Shown here: positions 52,801 through 63,490 of the stretch, piece by piece
How the letters are laid out: every line of letters begins with the position of its first letter
Numbering within the stretch: the first letter of the stretch is position 1
Assembly: GCF_018139145.2 (NCBI RefSeq)
Contig: NC_059482.1
Location: 21,909,332-21,973,331 of the forward strand
DNA length: 64,000 bases
Direction of reading: 5' to 3'
Origin: Gymnogyps californianus
Lineage: Eukaryota > Chordata > Aves > Accipitriformes > Cathartidae
Made by a program: the position numbers and the translations under genes
Notes under the pieces: model-generated
Databases searched by the model: none
Seen by the model: the letters and a program-made list of their open reading frames with translations, nothing else
What the model was told of the DNA's origin: nothing

Positions 52801-55800
52801 GGTGCTTTTCTTCAAGCTCTCGAGCCAGCTGCTCCATCTCCCTTCAGCAAGCCAAACAGAAAACATCCCTGAGAGTCACCGCCAGCAACCTGGGCTCGCT
52901 GCAATCCCAGCTGGTCCTGCACTTCAGCCATCGACCCCGAGGCCAGGCAGAACCGTTAGACCACCTCCATGGACTTCCCTCAAACTGGGCAGGCTGGGAC
53001 CATCCAATCTGAGGAAAGGTGGGAGGGGACCTCCAGGGCCAGCCAAACCTAAGCCTTGCTGTCGTAAGGTCTCAATTGCGCAACTTCTCCCGATAAGGTC
53101 CACCTGGACACCTCCAGCACACTGCGGAAGACCGATCCACCATCACTCCGCACTGATGCCTGAAGCTCTTGATTTCCCAGTGTAAACCAGCTCGCAAATC
53201 ACTAACACCTACTTACGCCTGCACCAATACTTTTACTTGGCTTTTCCAGCCCTTCTCCCTGGGCACAGCCCGCTCCTTAGTGAGGATAATCGTATCGATC
53301 AGAAAGCAAAGGCTGCAGTAACTCCCTTCCTGCAGAACAGGCTCTGAACAACCAGGTTTCCTGCTGGAACCCAGCCATGACCATGGGGAACTTGCGCTGC
53401 CTGTCCTGGAAATCATGATTTGAAGCAGCCCTACCAATTGCCTCCCAGGGAAACAAACTTCAACTGGGGCTGAAAGAAGTGCTGAAACACTTGCTCGCTT
53501 TAAGCAAGTCCCTCCTCGAGTTTCAGGCAGGGATTAACACAGGCTTACACTTATCCTACGCATCCTCCTGAACACGGCTGCTTTGCTGGATCGGAGCTTC
53601 TCCCAGGCTCTCCTGCTGCTGCAGCTGAACGTGAGCCTAACAGACACCGGTTTTTATGGCTGGTGTCACTCAGTAAGGAAAACCCTGGGAGATCAGCATT
53701 GCAAGGACTTCACCTACGGCAGGACTGGTATCTAAACCAAGCCAGCGCAGCTGCACCTCACACCAACCCACACCACAACCCCTTTAGTTTGCTGAAGAAG
53801 GGGGATGAAGATGATGAGAATCAACATAACTAACTTAGGGACGCTTCTGAGGGTAGAGGCAAGGCAAGCACAGAGCCCAGCTCCCTGCAGCCAGCACCTA
53901 AGCTGGAGGGCTCACTGCTAAAATGGAGAGAAGATACTCTCATCTCACCGGAGGAAGGTCCTTCCTCTGTTGGGAACCTGGGAGGTGGAACTGGCCATCC
54001 TTGTGCCACTTGTAATAGACACTTTTGGCCTTTGCTCTGTAACCCCTCTGAGCTCAACCAAGGTCTCCAGAGCAGGGAAACCCTTCAGAGACACTGTCCT
54101 GGGGAGTTACCCATGGAAGGCTTACAGACCTCTTCTTCCTCTCACGCTGGACTTGTCGTATATTGTTATTAAACTGAGTTTTCTGCTCCTCAGTGAGGGC
54201 ATCATACTCGTCCTCATCCATCTCCCAGAGACGTGCTTTCTCCCTCCTGGCAGCTTCTTCCTGCTCCCGTCCTTCAGCACAGACCAGAGGAGAGATCATT
54301 AGCGCCTGCAAGCAGAGCTCGCTCTTCTGGGTGAGCTGCGAGGATTCACAACTCTGTCCCGACCCAGCCTATCATCCTGCCAGGAGATACTGGGAAGCTC
54401 ATATCCCTGCTCCAAAATTCAGATAATCCCCAAACTATGGCTGGTCAGCGAGTTCCCATGCCTTGCCTGGCTCACATGCACCAGCGCTGTGGACAGCCGG
54501 CCAGTGGTTAGTTATTGAGCCACAACAGCTTGCACTTGTGCCCAAGCTTTAATATTAGAGGCTAAGCTAAGTCTTACAGCCTCAGCTCTGCTGTATTTTA
54601 AGCAACTGTGAGCTGAGTGCTGGCTACACTGAGGCAGAAGGTGGAAGGATTAATAAAAACATTTCTTACAAGTTCTGCTGGTAACCCAGATACACACAGA
54701 TAAGGTTGAGGGCTTGAGAGAAGATTTGAGAGGTACGGAGATGAAGAGTCTCACCTTCCTGCTCTTTTGCAGCTGTCTCCCTGGCTTTCAAAGAAGCATA
54801 ATCCTGGAACAGGTTCACAAAATAGATATAAGGCCGATTTCTGACAGCTTTGAGCAGGCAGAGGAGAGCAGACGCCGTGTTGCGTGCAAAGAGGGTCTCC
54901 AGGCCATCAAACACCACTCCTTGGTAGCAGTCACTCAACTGCAAATAAAGTCGAAAAGGAAGAGAAAGTCAGCTATCGCACGCATTGGGCCCTCAGCTAA
55001 TCAGTAAACCCAAATGTCAAAGGACACCAGCCATCGTTGTGCCAAGTGCATCAGCTCGGACAAGCTCTTTCCCCACACTCTGCCAACTTATGGCATCTAC
55101 AGCTTCATCCAAGGATCCCTGCACGCAGCCCAGGACTCCTCCAACAGCAGATACAGACCTCCTCCTCCTCTCCGAATTGTACCTCGTTGCCTGTCTCTCT
55201 CTAGCAGGAACGTATCGTTTGCCCCCGCCCCACATACCTGCAGCCTTTCAGAGAGGATGGCCACCAGCAAGTCCTCCGGCAGCACACAGCTCATAAAGCC
55301 CAGCTCTCCTGCTGTGCTGCCACTGATGCTCAGCCATCGCTGCGCAAGAACGCAGGGAAGGGGAGAGATGAGATGAGAACTGGATGAGCCCTGCCATGTC
55401 GAACACCACAAGAAAAATAAACCACTTTGGAAACCCCCAAACAATTCCGACTGCTGGGCTTGGAGCTGGGGTTTCTCGCTAGCGGGAGACTAGAACAAAA
55501 CTGCAGGCCAGCAGCTCCAGGGGACAACCCTGGAGGGCACATCCCTCGGCCAGCAGAGACCCAAGCTTGCAAGCCCCCGGGCACAGCATCCCACAGCTTT
55601 GCCCACCACCTGCAGCCACGTTAGCCAGGACTGCACTTTGCTGGCAAATCGTTAAGACCCAGTAGAGCTTTTCTGCCAGAGCACAGGGTTTCGTTCCCAC
55701 CCCGAGCCATGCCCAGCCTGCCTGGCTGGCTCCCTGCACTATATAGCGCCCGCACCAGGCTCTGGGTGACATGGAGCCTCCACTGTAAGCAGCCCCTTCA

Positions 55801-58800
55801 CTTCTCAAAGGCAACAGAAAGGTCCCAGGCATTAACCAGTGCAGATCATGCTTCACCTGGGAGCCCGTCGGATCCATTAAATGCTGTTTCTGGGATTGGG
55901 ATGCATGGCCATCCGTCTTCCTCTTGCCTGCCGCGGTGCTCGCCCGGCCTCGGGAACTGACGGACTGCAGGCTGACTTTGTCCCCAGAGCTGGACTGGCT
56001 CATGTCCGGGCTGTGCTTGGCCTCGGCGCTGAACTGCAGGCTGAGGGTGACATCTGCGTTTTGACCTGCAGAGGGGACAGACGGCTCAGCGGGGCTGGCG
56101 ATAGGCGCTGCGGGGAGCAAGCAGGCACCTTCCACCCCAATGGGCACAGCCCCGCGTCCTGGCAGGGACACGGCACGCGCCCCCCAGCCTGCCCGGCCAC
56201 TAGCAGCACTGCTCTCCAGAAGCAGCTCCTTCTCTGCTTCTCTTATTAGCGTGATAAAGCACACTATCTGATACCGGATTTTAAAGCCAGAAAGTTTTTA
56301 AGGCACAGCCTTGTGTCCCTCCTAACAAAGGCGCACGCAGGTGACACTGTTTGCACAGTAGCTCCCCTATGGATCAAGCCAAGGATTCATCCTCCAGGAC
56401 CATCGTTTCCGTACCTTGCGCCCATCCTGCATTCTCACATGGAGACTGTAACACGCAGCCCTGCCCTGGCTGCATCATCCATCTCCACTGGAGCTAAATC
56501 CTCCATGGGGGATAACCCCACCCGGGACCCTGACCCTTCTTCCTTCCACCAGCTCCCAACCCAACCAGGTTCAAAGCTGAGCAATGCAAAACTTCCCCCA
56601 TCAGAGCCAGGGTCTGGCCTCACCCTGCAGAGCTCGGGGCACCAACTGCCCAATAAAGTTTCCTACAAGTCTCTGGTCTCACATGGAGAACAGCACATGC
56701 ACGAGCTGCATGACCTGACAGTGTGCATAGGAAAAATCTCTGGAGAAAAGAGCTCATCCGCAGTGTCTCTCTCATCTGAAACTCCTCCAGGAGGTTATTC
56801 TTCCCTTCCTCTCATGTTTGTGAAGCCACACTCAAAGTCAGTCGTCTAGTGCTTAATGAGCCACTTCAGAGGGCTTTTTCCTTGTTAAAGTGGGCAGCAG
56901 TTCTGCCTGATGGCCATGAGGAGCAAGCTGGATTCAGCTTTGAGGAAATATAAAAAAACCCTGAGAAAAATACAGGTGTGCTTCACCGCTGCTAGGAAAA
57001 GGAACATGTGCTGAGAAGCCCAGAGGCAGTAAAAGCGCCCCTGTCTGAGCCCTTAAAATAGAGATTTTTTTTTAAAAATAACCAGAGATGCTTTACGAAA
57101 CAGCTTTGCATTTCTACACGCTGCACCCATGTTCCCCTTAAGAGACCCAAGGGCTGTCAAACTTCTTCTCTGGAGCAAGCAGAAATGGATGGTCACGGTG
57201 GGTTTCCAAAGCGCTGCTCTGGGTCCAGCGTTTCTCCTTACCGGCATCCTCCGTCTCCTTGTGGCTCTGCTCAATGGCAGCCCTGATGCACAGCTCCCGG
57301 GCACGGAGCCCCGCCAAGCTGCTCCTGTCCGAGATGGCTTCTGTCACCACGGCGTCGATGGACAAGCAGGCAGCGCTGTAATATTTGGACAGGGCGACCG
57401 CTGCCACCGTCTTGCCTTTAGAGAGAGAGGAAGACTGCTTGGTGACACTTGCATGTGAAGCATTTTCAGGGACAGGCTCTGGAAAGCCCCCAAACAGGAT
57501 TTCAAAGTTTCAAGGACAGTCAGAAAGCAAGTGTCCCTTTAGGGGAGACCATGAGGGAGACAGCTTGAGCATGGTTAGAAGCGTTGAACTCTAGAGCCAG
57601 GTGGATCATCTCCACTCATGTTCAGCTGAGGACTTTGTCCCTTGTGGTGACCTCAACCCTGGGCCAGGACATTGTTTCGAGCGCCGTCCCACCACCACTC
57701 GGATCATTCGCTAGCCTGCGCTGTCTCGGGCTATGTCTGGGCACGGTTTGGGGGTCAGTGTGGGCTAGGGACTGCTCCCACAAGGCAACACAGACACTAA
57801 GCAATGTGGTCCACGAAGCAACAGGGACATGGCCACCTTGTTTGGGAGAACAAGAGCCTACCTCTCACAAGATGAGCCACACCACTTGCACCAGCTAAGC
57901 GAAGGCCTGGGACCATTTCATGTACCAGCAGAGCTGTGGCTTACCTCGCTTCACTTCAACTGGTCAACCAAGCACCACGTTCCACCAGGATATGTCTCTC
58001 CTACTTCCCCTGCTCCTTGCAGCCAAGGGCTGGGGCTCACGTACCTGTCAGGGGTGCCCCATGGACGATGACGACAATCCCTCTGCGGTTTCGGGCTGCG
58101 CGCCCTTCTGCAGAGATATTGATGCCAAGGTGACGGGCGATGGCTCTATAGACAGGGCTGTCATCCAGTTCTCCAGCGGCCTCCTTGCTGCTGGCGGTGC
58201 TTTGCCGATGCGCTGCTGTGCAGAAGCGGGTAGAAAAGTCAGCCTCCTGCCTACCTGTAATCCTGATCATCCTCCCCATCCCCTCAGATCCTGGAAGAGG
58301 AGACACTGCTGAAACCAATGGTCTCACCATGCCCTTCCTTTAGGCTTGGGCAGATCAGGGTCTGCCCTAGACGCTGGTGAAGGTGCCTGTTCAGAGTATA
58401 GTAAATGGGGTGGCAGAAAGAGAAAAGAACAAGCATCCGGCAGTACCTAAAAGGACTGGGCCAAATCTCCTTCCATGAACTGTCAGCATGGTCCTCAAGG
58501 GAGTTTGGTCCTGGGTCCTGCTGAGTAAGGGGGGGACAGGCACGACCAGGCATTTTACAGGGTCCCAATGGAGAGGCTCCATTTGGGGATCAAGCGATTA
58601 TCCAAAAGCCGGATGCTTTAGGAATATTACACCAGGAGGTGTGCCTGGGCTCTCAATTCACCATAACAGCATTGGCAAAGAGCTCCCAGCTCTGCCCTTA
58701 GGAGGTCACCGAAAGCCATCTCAGCTTGCAGTGCCGTGGAGGACAGAGAGCGTGCTGCCCTGCCGAGGAAAGGGAACAGCATCATCCTGATCCCAGCAGC

Positions 58801-61800
58801 GCCTGGGGGCAAAGGTGCTCATTTGGCAAAACTGGGGAGAAACTCCCCAGCCTCGCACTTGTCCCTGCCCCAGACCTTTCTCAGGAGCCTACAGACTTCA
58901 TATGCAAGAGCAGATTCAGGGCCTATAGGAGCAAAGATGGCACCAGGCTGCAGTGAAGTGATGGAGGTGACATTGAAGTCCTCCATGAGGCCCTTTTGCC
59001 ACAACGGACACAACAGCTGAAGAGCTTAGGGTTATTACCTGTCCCGTGTCTTTTCTCAACACCTTCCTCCTCCTCTTCTCCACATTCAGATTTAAAGTCC
59101 ACCTTGTTGGACTGGCTTTCATCAAAAACGGAGGAGGGAACGACTGAGCTATGGGATGAGATGGTGTGAACAATCCCAGCAGAGTGCTTTCCTCCTTGAT
59201 CTGACAGAGGCTGAACATCTTCAAAGCTTGCTGAGGAGGAAGGACACGGGGAGGGAAGAAGAGGATGAACACAGCCAGGCAATCTGTTCTCTGCCATTTG
59301 CCACTTTGCACGGCCACGTGCAAAAGATGGAAAATTTCCCAAGGAGAAGCCTGTCCAGGCTGTCTCTGCCCTCGGGGGGGGGGGATTTTGAGCTTGTGCT
59401 TTTGTTGCTGGGAAGGAGCAAATATAAGATAGCTGGTGATATTAGACCTGGTCCTACTAGCTGAAGAACTCATCCAGTCCTACTCTTTGTGGCTGAGGGA
59501 CACACGGGGACATCCTGATTATTTCCCCAGTCTGTGGTCAGCAGGTATGAGCTTGCTTTGGCTGCACTCAGGGCTGGTAGAAGACGCGTGTTACAAGCCA
59601 CAGACTTTCACCCTGGAATTCCTCCACCAAGCTGGGGAATGAGCAGCTGCTAAAAGCACGGGCTTTCCATGGAGAATGAGGTCATGGAGAGCTGAGGGTA
59701 GGTGGGCTGGACTCCCTGCTGTGTCCACACTCAGGACAGCCAATGCCAAACCCTCACCGTTGTCCTGGCCTGCTGGTTCCCCAGTCTTGGGCTTTGCCTG
59801 CTCATCCTGCAGCTTCTTCTGGTCCTGATCGTACTCCAGCACCTCTGGGGGCAGCTTCTCACCCGGGGTGCGCGGAGGCAGCAACAAGGTGTTGTGGCAA
59901 TCGTAGTCCTTCAGGGTCCTCAGGATCTGTGTACATAGGGAAGAGAAACCATATACGGGATACGTTTCTTGACCTTCATCACATGAACAGGCTCCCCAAC
60001 CACCCTATCTTCTCCCTCATTCCTTCCTCCCAACAACACAGACTATCCAAGCCCCTCCAGAGCTGGCCAGCAGAGCTAGCTAACCCTGAAATGCCACCAG
60101 GCTTTGCCCTGGGGACTGCCTCCATCTTCCCTGGCATGAGCCTGGGAATGCTGGAGCGCTGTGAAGCTACGGGAGCATGCACACGGGGACCAGACCTTCC
60201 CCTCTCACCTCCTCTTCGGCAAGGTACTGCTGGTCGAACTCCAGCGAGTAAAACTCGATGGGGAACTCGCATGGGTTCTTCACCACCACTGTCCCTTCCG
60301 CCCCACGGCTGTATGGCAGCAACGGGCCCAGCTCGAGCACTGGGGGGCTGAACTCCAGCTGTGGCTCCAGCCCATGCCCCGAGACCTGCAGCTGGAGGTG
60401 CTGGCTGCTCTGGCAAATGTTAATCTTCAGCTCGCTTCTGTAGGACTTCTGAAAAGAGAGAGAAGCGCAGAAAGCTCCTCCATGAAGTCCCAGGGAGAGG
60501 GCCTCAAATTCAACCCTTGCCCCGAGGTCAGGGCTGTTACCAGTACCTCTAAGGTGAATGGAAAACAGATATTTACTTATAGCAGGGGCTACAGCATCTG
60601 CGTGCTGGCTCTGAGTAAGTGGGATGAATCCTGGTGTGAAGTGTAACTGGATATTTGGGTATCAGATGAATCTAAAAGGGACTATCAGATGTTTTCACCT
60701 ACTCATGAGGGAACGCAACGCTCATGAGAAAGGTCCTCAGGGTTATGTTGCTCAGACACAGTCCTGGCAGTGCTGCATCAGGCAAACATCAGCTACATGA
60801 AAGAGGCGGATGAGCTCTCACTGGCTAGAAATAAGGGTGGTCATCTCTGCTCAGTGTTTGGCATCGGTCAAAGCCAGAGACAAGATGGTTACATCTCCAC
60901 TAACAATTAAAACATCCCTGGGGGACTGTTCCCAGGCATGGAAGCACTTGTGTCCATACTGTTACACATTGCCAGTTTCCAAGTCCCGGTGGCCACATGC
61001 AAACTGCCTTTGGGAATGCTCCGTCATTTAAGCTGACTCCCAAACTGCATGGGAACGTGCAGGCAGGTTGGGCCAGAGCCACAGGGACTGCTGGCAGCAC
61101 ACCACTACAGGTGACTGTCCTGCCATGCCCAGGAAGGTCTCTGGTGGCTGTTTTCTCTGCTGGTACCAGCAGCAGGATTAGCCTAGATTGGCCTTTCCAG
61201 GGTTGTCCCCTGCGAGCGTGGCAGCTGCTCTGCACCAGGGCCTTGCAGCCTGCAAATACGCCCGTGCAAGGGGGAAGGCGAGGGGGAACAGGCAGATTTC
61301 CCCCCCACGCGCCGAGACGCAGCCACACCGCAGTGCCCTGGTGCTCTCTGTGCAAGCTCCCCACGGGGATTTCAAAGCCCCTCTCAGAAGAGCGTGCTGC
61401 AGGGGAAACTGAGGCACAGTGGGAACGGGGCTTGCAGAAAGCTCCGCGTGGAGACAGACCCCACCTCCTCCTCCCTGCGCCAGGCTCTTGTTACCACACT
61501 GCCCTGCCAGACCTCCTGGGGGTGACACCCGCCGATCTCACCTCTTCCGTGGGTGAAAACCTGACTCGCACGTTGCATCGCTGTCCTGGAGCGAGGGCTC
61601 CAGCCGAAGGCAGCACCTTGAAGACACAGGGCTTGGCCTTTAACTCCTGGAGCAGCTTCCGACGCACGCTCGCTGGCAAATGTTTGTCCACCTGAGCACA
61701 AAAAAACAATCGTGTGAGGTCTCCTTGGTCTGCGAGGACAGACCCTCGGTTCCTGCAGTGTTCTGAGATACTGTCACGGTGCTGAGAGCACCCACATCCA

Positions 61801-63490
61801 AACCAGATGTGGCCACCACTGGCCTAGAACTGGAGGGGAAACGTGTAGGCAGGGCAGGCAGATGGGGAGGCACTGTCCTCAGAAGAGGAGGAATGAGTGA
61901 AGGTGGCAGAGAAGTGAAGCATCAGCCAATGAAGAGGCCCAGGTGAACCAGCCTTGCTCTGTACCCTCAAAAGCTTCCTCAAACAAGCTGTAGCCCAAGC
62001 AGCCACAGGGGCAGAAAAGGCAAGAGAGGCAAAGGAAACCCAACCAAGAAGTTCCATGTTACACGTTGTCTGTGCTCTACCTTCTTAACAGGCTCATTCA
62101 CGGTGATGAACCATTTACAGGGGATCTGGAGCTGATTGTGGAGCTGGATGGTTTCTTCCTGGCACTGCCCACACCGGACAGTGGAGAACTCCAGTCTGTC
62201 CCTGGAGAGGCAGAGGGACGGCACAGCCACGTTGGCACGGAGGCGGACGTGAAACGTGGGGCCTCCTGCTACCTAGTGAAGGACAGAGCATCCAGCTGAG
62301 AGCCCAGGTGACATCTGCTGCTGTCCCCAACCTGCTGCCTGCCCCGAAAGGTGGTGCAGGCACAGGGAGGTGAGGAAGCATGCGGTACCTTGATAGGCAA
62401 GAGCACGTCCACCTCTCCCAGCGGCAGGTTGGAACTTTGTGGGTCAAAGCGCACTTCGAATGTCTCGGTCTCGCAGTAGGGCAGGTGCTTCACGCGGTCC
62501 AGCTCCACGCTGAAACCTTGAACAGATGAAAATAAAGCAGCAGAGAGACACAATCGACATGAACGTGTCAGGAGCACAATAAGGCCATATGGGTGTCCTG
62601 GCTGGCAGCTCTGTGAAGGATCCCTTTGCATCTGCAGAGAAGCCTGCCGTTCTTTCTCCCTTGTCACCGCACAAGGAGAAAGGGTTTTCACAGCCAGAAT
62701 CCAAGACCCACATGGTAAAAAGGAAACATAGCTGTTGAGGGGCTCCAGCAATTCCTCATCAGGCTTCCCAGGGAAGGATGCACAGACCTCTCCAAAGGAG
62801 AATTTCCAACTAAGATTCCCCCAGGCCACGGTGCTCCCTGGAAAACAACTTAGGGGAGACACCTGACCACCCTTCAGACACAGCGAGTCACCGTTTGCTT
62901 GTACTGCAGCCCTACCTCAAGGCCTGTTTCGGAAGCCTATTTTGATACAACAGAGGACCTCACAGGCTGTTTTCTCAATAAAGGCTGAACAGAAGTGCTA
63001 CAAAGCACTTCCAAACCACAAAGGGTCCATCTGTTTGCAACACAAGCCCACAGAGTGCACAAAGAAACTCAGGTGATGCTCATGGTAGCCAAGAGCAGAA
63101 GATGCTGAGAAGTGACCAGATGATCAGCCCATCTAGCTCCTGCAATGAAGTGGTAGGGCAGTCACAGGCAGGCCGGGTCTCTGGGCACTGCTGGCCAGGA
63201 GAACTCAGGCTCTAAAGCACCAGGCAGAGGGTCCCAAGGAGGAAAAAGCTATACAGAGAAGCACTCAAAAAACTCCCCATGTCCAGTGGCTTAAGCTAAC
63301 GTGTCAGAGACAGCTCCTTCAAGCCCACATGAAGTCTCTCCAGCACTGGTTACCTGTGTCACGCAGGACCCGTCCATCAGCGTGGAAGGACACAGGGAAC
63401 TGCCCGGTGTTGGTGATCTTCACGATGTGCGTGTGAACGTTACCGAGAATGACGTAGCCAAAGTCCAGGATGTACTCGGGCAGCTCAGCT
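19688..63490 (-). CDS. HYDIN: HYDIN, axonemal central-pair apparatus protein; last 55 exons (3' part of gene)
   Basis: HYDIN is a giant protein of the central microtubule pair of motile cilia (C2 projection); its loss causes hydrocephalus in mice and primary ciliary dyskinesia in people. I assigned 55 coding exons between 63490 and the stop codon at 19690-19688, about 10.6 kb of coding sequence or 3,540 codons. This compares with about 5,120 residues for the whole human protein (from memory), so roughly the N-terminal 31% lies beyond the right edge. Exons follow the human order without a gap I can detect, and every junction keeps phase except one extra base in exon 32717-32964. Architecture from N to C in the window: Ig-like ASH/MSP domains, an adenylate-kinase-like module with a Walker A motif, a charged coiled-coil linker, then a long run of ASH domains to the C-terminus. 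Exon coordinates are in the seven block entries. The nearest downstream gene, VAC14, begins 273 bp after the stop on the same strand. Confidence 0.97.
24109..24184 (-). repeat. Degraded CR1 LINE 3' fragment
   Basis: The + strand reads AGGATCACAGGATAATTT, then GGGGACCTCTGAAGATCATC and CTGCCCAAAGCAGGG, which is the reverse complement of an old CR1 3' end. It lies in a HYDIN intron about 50 bp from exon 24236-24448. It is more diverged than the copy at 8837-8899. Confidence 0.75.
26541..26573. repeat. Short direct repeat, 20-bp period
   Basis: AGGACAGCATACA occurs at 26541-26553 and 26561-26573 in a HYDIN intron; 1.65 copies of a 20-bp unit. Confidence 0.7.
28812..30080 (-). other. HYDIN intron, nothing recognised
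   Basis: About 1.27 kb of unique sequence between exons 30081-30228 and 28604-28811. Confidence 0.75.
30081..35725 (-). CDS. HYDIN: HYDIN block 6: ASH domains, containing one frame break
   Basis: Exons: 35565-35725, 34527-34639, 32717-32964, 31957-32169, 31137-31275, 30629-30794, 30081-30228. Landmarks are VIETDPEPAHTVLEKSSREV, QLSNTGNVALEYTW, TPLFSVEPCSGTIPAGQEQ, FSPAYVGDFESRMLC, DSDYITAKRRNPELQG, RTFMVMNPTSSAYSFQWTC, DITESFWVFTIPEQSISVPF, LLVGNTTNPLVTLDRSHLNF and EVHQTIHMINSEKEAFGFAF. In exon 32717-32964 the reading frame changes between PAGQEQ and FQMKFSP: the exon is 248 bp where the flanking phases require 247. One extra base in the GG at 32776-32777 (CC on the coding strand) explains it. 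Downstream exons resume the correct phase only if that base is removed. Confidence 0.94.
32965..34526 (-). other. HYDIN intron, nothing recognised
   Basis: About 1.56 kb, the longest HYDIN intron in the window. No exon, RNA gene or repeat was recognised. Human HYDIN has extra Ser/Thr-rich codons at this point of the protein, so a diverged exon cannot be fully excluded, although phases agree without one. Confidence 0.65.
34662..34680. repeat. A19 homopolymer (T19 in transcript sense)
   Basis: Nineteen A on the + strand. In HYDIN sense this is a T19 run 22-40 nt upstream of exon 34527-34639, extending that exon's polypyrimidine tract. Confidence 0.9.
35122..35196. repeat. AAT/AAC-rich simple repeat
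   Basis: Imperfect AATAAC/AAATAA low-complexity stretch in a HYDIN intron, interrupted by single substitutions. Confidence 0.85.
35726..36932 (-). other. HYDIN intron, nothing recognised
   Basis: About 1.2 kb of unique sequence. Confidence 0.75.
36933..42831 (-). CDS. HYDIN: HYDIN block 5: ASH domains, middle of the C-terminal array
   Basis: Exons: 42627-42831, 42023-42258, 41244-41395, 40056-40248, 39069-39177, 38214-38474, 37493-37635, 36933-37151. Landmarks are FTVYPGFGSIPPGGQQMITV, GIPYTLFAESCLP, DENKFIFTNVLVGHRATARF, MCVPSCSHAFATVTFTPQ, RVTVLRPVLHNKRGNPLLLF, FFLKARPTTHCIYQ, LVGEGYEDDFTLDNIRG, VDHIQFGDCHVGTPYSVTFT and DWDNRLRTVKWVDATRG. All appear in the same order in human HYDIN as I remember it. 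An acidic stretch at the end of exon 38214-38474 (TEENTEGNLEEDIIEG) separates two ASH repeats. All junction phases agree. Confidence 0.95.
39178..41243 (-). other. HYDIN introns flanking exon 40056-40248
   Basis: Intron 39178-40055 has an AT-rich block and the A19 run. Intron 40249-41243 is AT-rich without a recognisable element. Confidence 0.75.
39583..39601. repeat. A19 homopolymer
   Basis: Nineteen A in the HYDIN intron 39178-40055, next to an AT-rich block at about 39361-39480. No retroelement body is recognisable beside it. Confidence 0.9.
43489..49775 (-). CDS. HYDIN: HYDIN block 4: ASH domains after the linker
   Basis: Exons: 49593-49775, 49224-49343, 47713-47872, 47435-47607, 46782-46980, 45761-45860, 45119-45218, 44450-44618, 43927-44165, 43489-43603. 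Landmarks are CRWIAPARGEVELKVHFSS, FHFGPLLCGKSRDW, DTFLLDPPSMRLKPNEKQ, SIWAYPTSAGLVEDNLLC, VHFDKLLLHR, PVAWRLSGLENLSEDFSV, ENVLGIVQIENIQIIAEAYD, GSVDFGVLKVLDDAKQAL, IIPVRVSAKAVFSKYSIYPA and HTFTLENKGILDFKFLIY. These are successive ASH/MSP-type beta-sandwich repeats; the strand sequence around FDKLLLHR followed by LVLRN is the typical domain start. Exon 47713-47872 has a second near-identical donor 15 nt downstream. The last exon of the block is a Ser/Lys/Gln-rich spacer. Confidence 0.95.
45861..46781 (-). other. HYDIN intron, nothing recognised
   Basis: About 0.9 kb of unique sequence. Confidence 0.75.
47873..49223 (-). other. HYDIN intron with A16 run
   Basis: About 1.35 kb, AT-rich between 48100 and 48800, with the A16 homopolymer but no recognisable transposon. 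Confidence 0.75.
48576..48591. repeat. A16 homopolymer
   Basis: Sixteen A in the HYDIN intron 47873-49223, with no recognisable element attached. Confidence 0.9.
49956..54271 (-). CDS. HYDIN: HYDIN block 3: charged coiled-coil linker
   Basis: Exons: 54130-54271, 52676-52841, 51277-51933, 50585-50797, 49956-50158. Highly charged helices rich in Glu, Lys and Arg dominate: EYDALTEEQKTQFNNNIRQV and QRERKKREMEQLARELEEKH in the first two exons, and EKERQERLEKEHAEKERLEK in the third, which at 657 bp is the largest exon in the window. The third exon also has the short conserved anchor ALRFKIYEASQKDV and a 21-bp coding duplication near its 5' end. Exon 50585-50797 opens ILDDLGLGPSGPPIPP, a conserved HYDIN landmark. 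Exon 49956-50158 is Arg/Lys/Gly-rich and poorly conserved; I placed its borders by phase (it must end two bases into a codon) and by its strong donor. Confidence 0.9.
50409..50422. repeat. T14 homopolymer
   Basis: Fourteen T in the HYDIN intron 50159-50584. Confidence 0.9.
51889..51930 (-). repeat. 21-bp tandem duplication inside a HYDIN exon
   Basis: Two 21-bp units, 51889-51909 and 51910-51930, share GTTGCTGGTGGATG and encode two copies of a seven-residue Ser/Thr/Asn motif (STSNTNA then STSN with flanks). The length is a multiple of three, so frame is kept. Confidence 0.8.
52842..54129 (-). other. HYDIN intron, nothing recognised
   Basis: About 1.29 kb of apparently unique sequence. Confidence 0.75.
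54755..59926 (-). CDS. HYDIN: HYDIN block 2: adenylate-kinase-like (Hydin_ADK) module with Walker A motif
   Basis: Exons: 59758-59926, 59039-59230, 58045-58215, 57242-57415, 55857-56065, 55238-55339, 54755-54938. The central pair of exons encodes RRGIVVIVHGAPLTG joined to KTVAAVALSKYY, giving a complete Walker A sequence G-A-P-L-T-G-K-T that is split by an intron between the second glycine's first and second bases. It is followed by SIDAVVTEAI and ARELCIRAAIEQSHKE, as in the adenylate-kinase-like domain known in HYDIN. Exon 55857-56065 is a low-complexity Ser/Gln/Lys-rich insert. Exons 55238-55339 and 54755-54938 return to conserved sequence (CVLPEDLLVAILSERLQ, DCYQGVVFDGLETLFARN), which resembles the second half of a nucleoside-monophosphate kinase fold. 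Whether the module binds or turns over nucleotide is not shown by sequence alone. Confidence 0.94.
60209..63490 (-). CDS. HYDIN: HYDIN block 1: ASH/Ig-like domains upstream of the kinase-like module
   Basis: Exons in transcript order: 63354-63490, 62389-62516, 62081-62272, 61542-61691, 60209-60448. The first begins in mid-codon (one base completes a codon from an exon outside the window). It shows a typical ASH/MSP beta-strand pattern, LDFGYVILGNVHTHIVKITN, followed by GQFPVSFHADGRVL. The next exons carry FEVRFDPQSSNLPLGEVDV, CKWFITVNEPVKK, APGQRCNVRVRFSPTEE and GTVVVKNPCEFPIEFYSLEF, the usual alternation of a conserved FxP strand and a 'ties to neighbours' strand seen through HYDIN. Phases run 1, 0, 0, 0, 0 at the 3' ends. 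No break is visible. Confidence 0.93.

Noticed and set aside
52940..53170. Possible transposon-like segment in a HYDIN intron
   Set aside because: A few words (GGGAGGGGACCTCCAGGG) recall CR1 or SINE text, but I could not extend the match to a recognisable 3' end.
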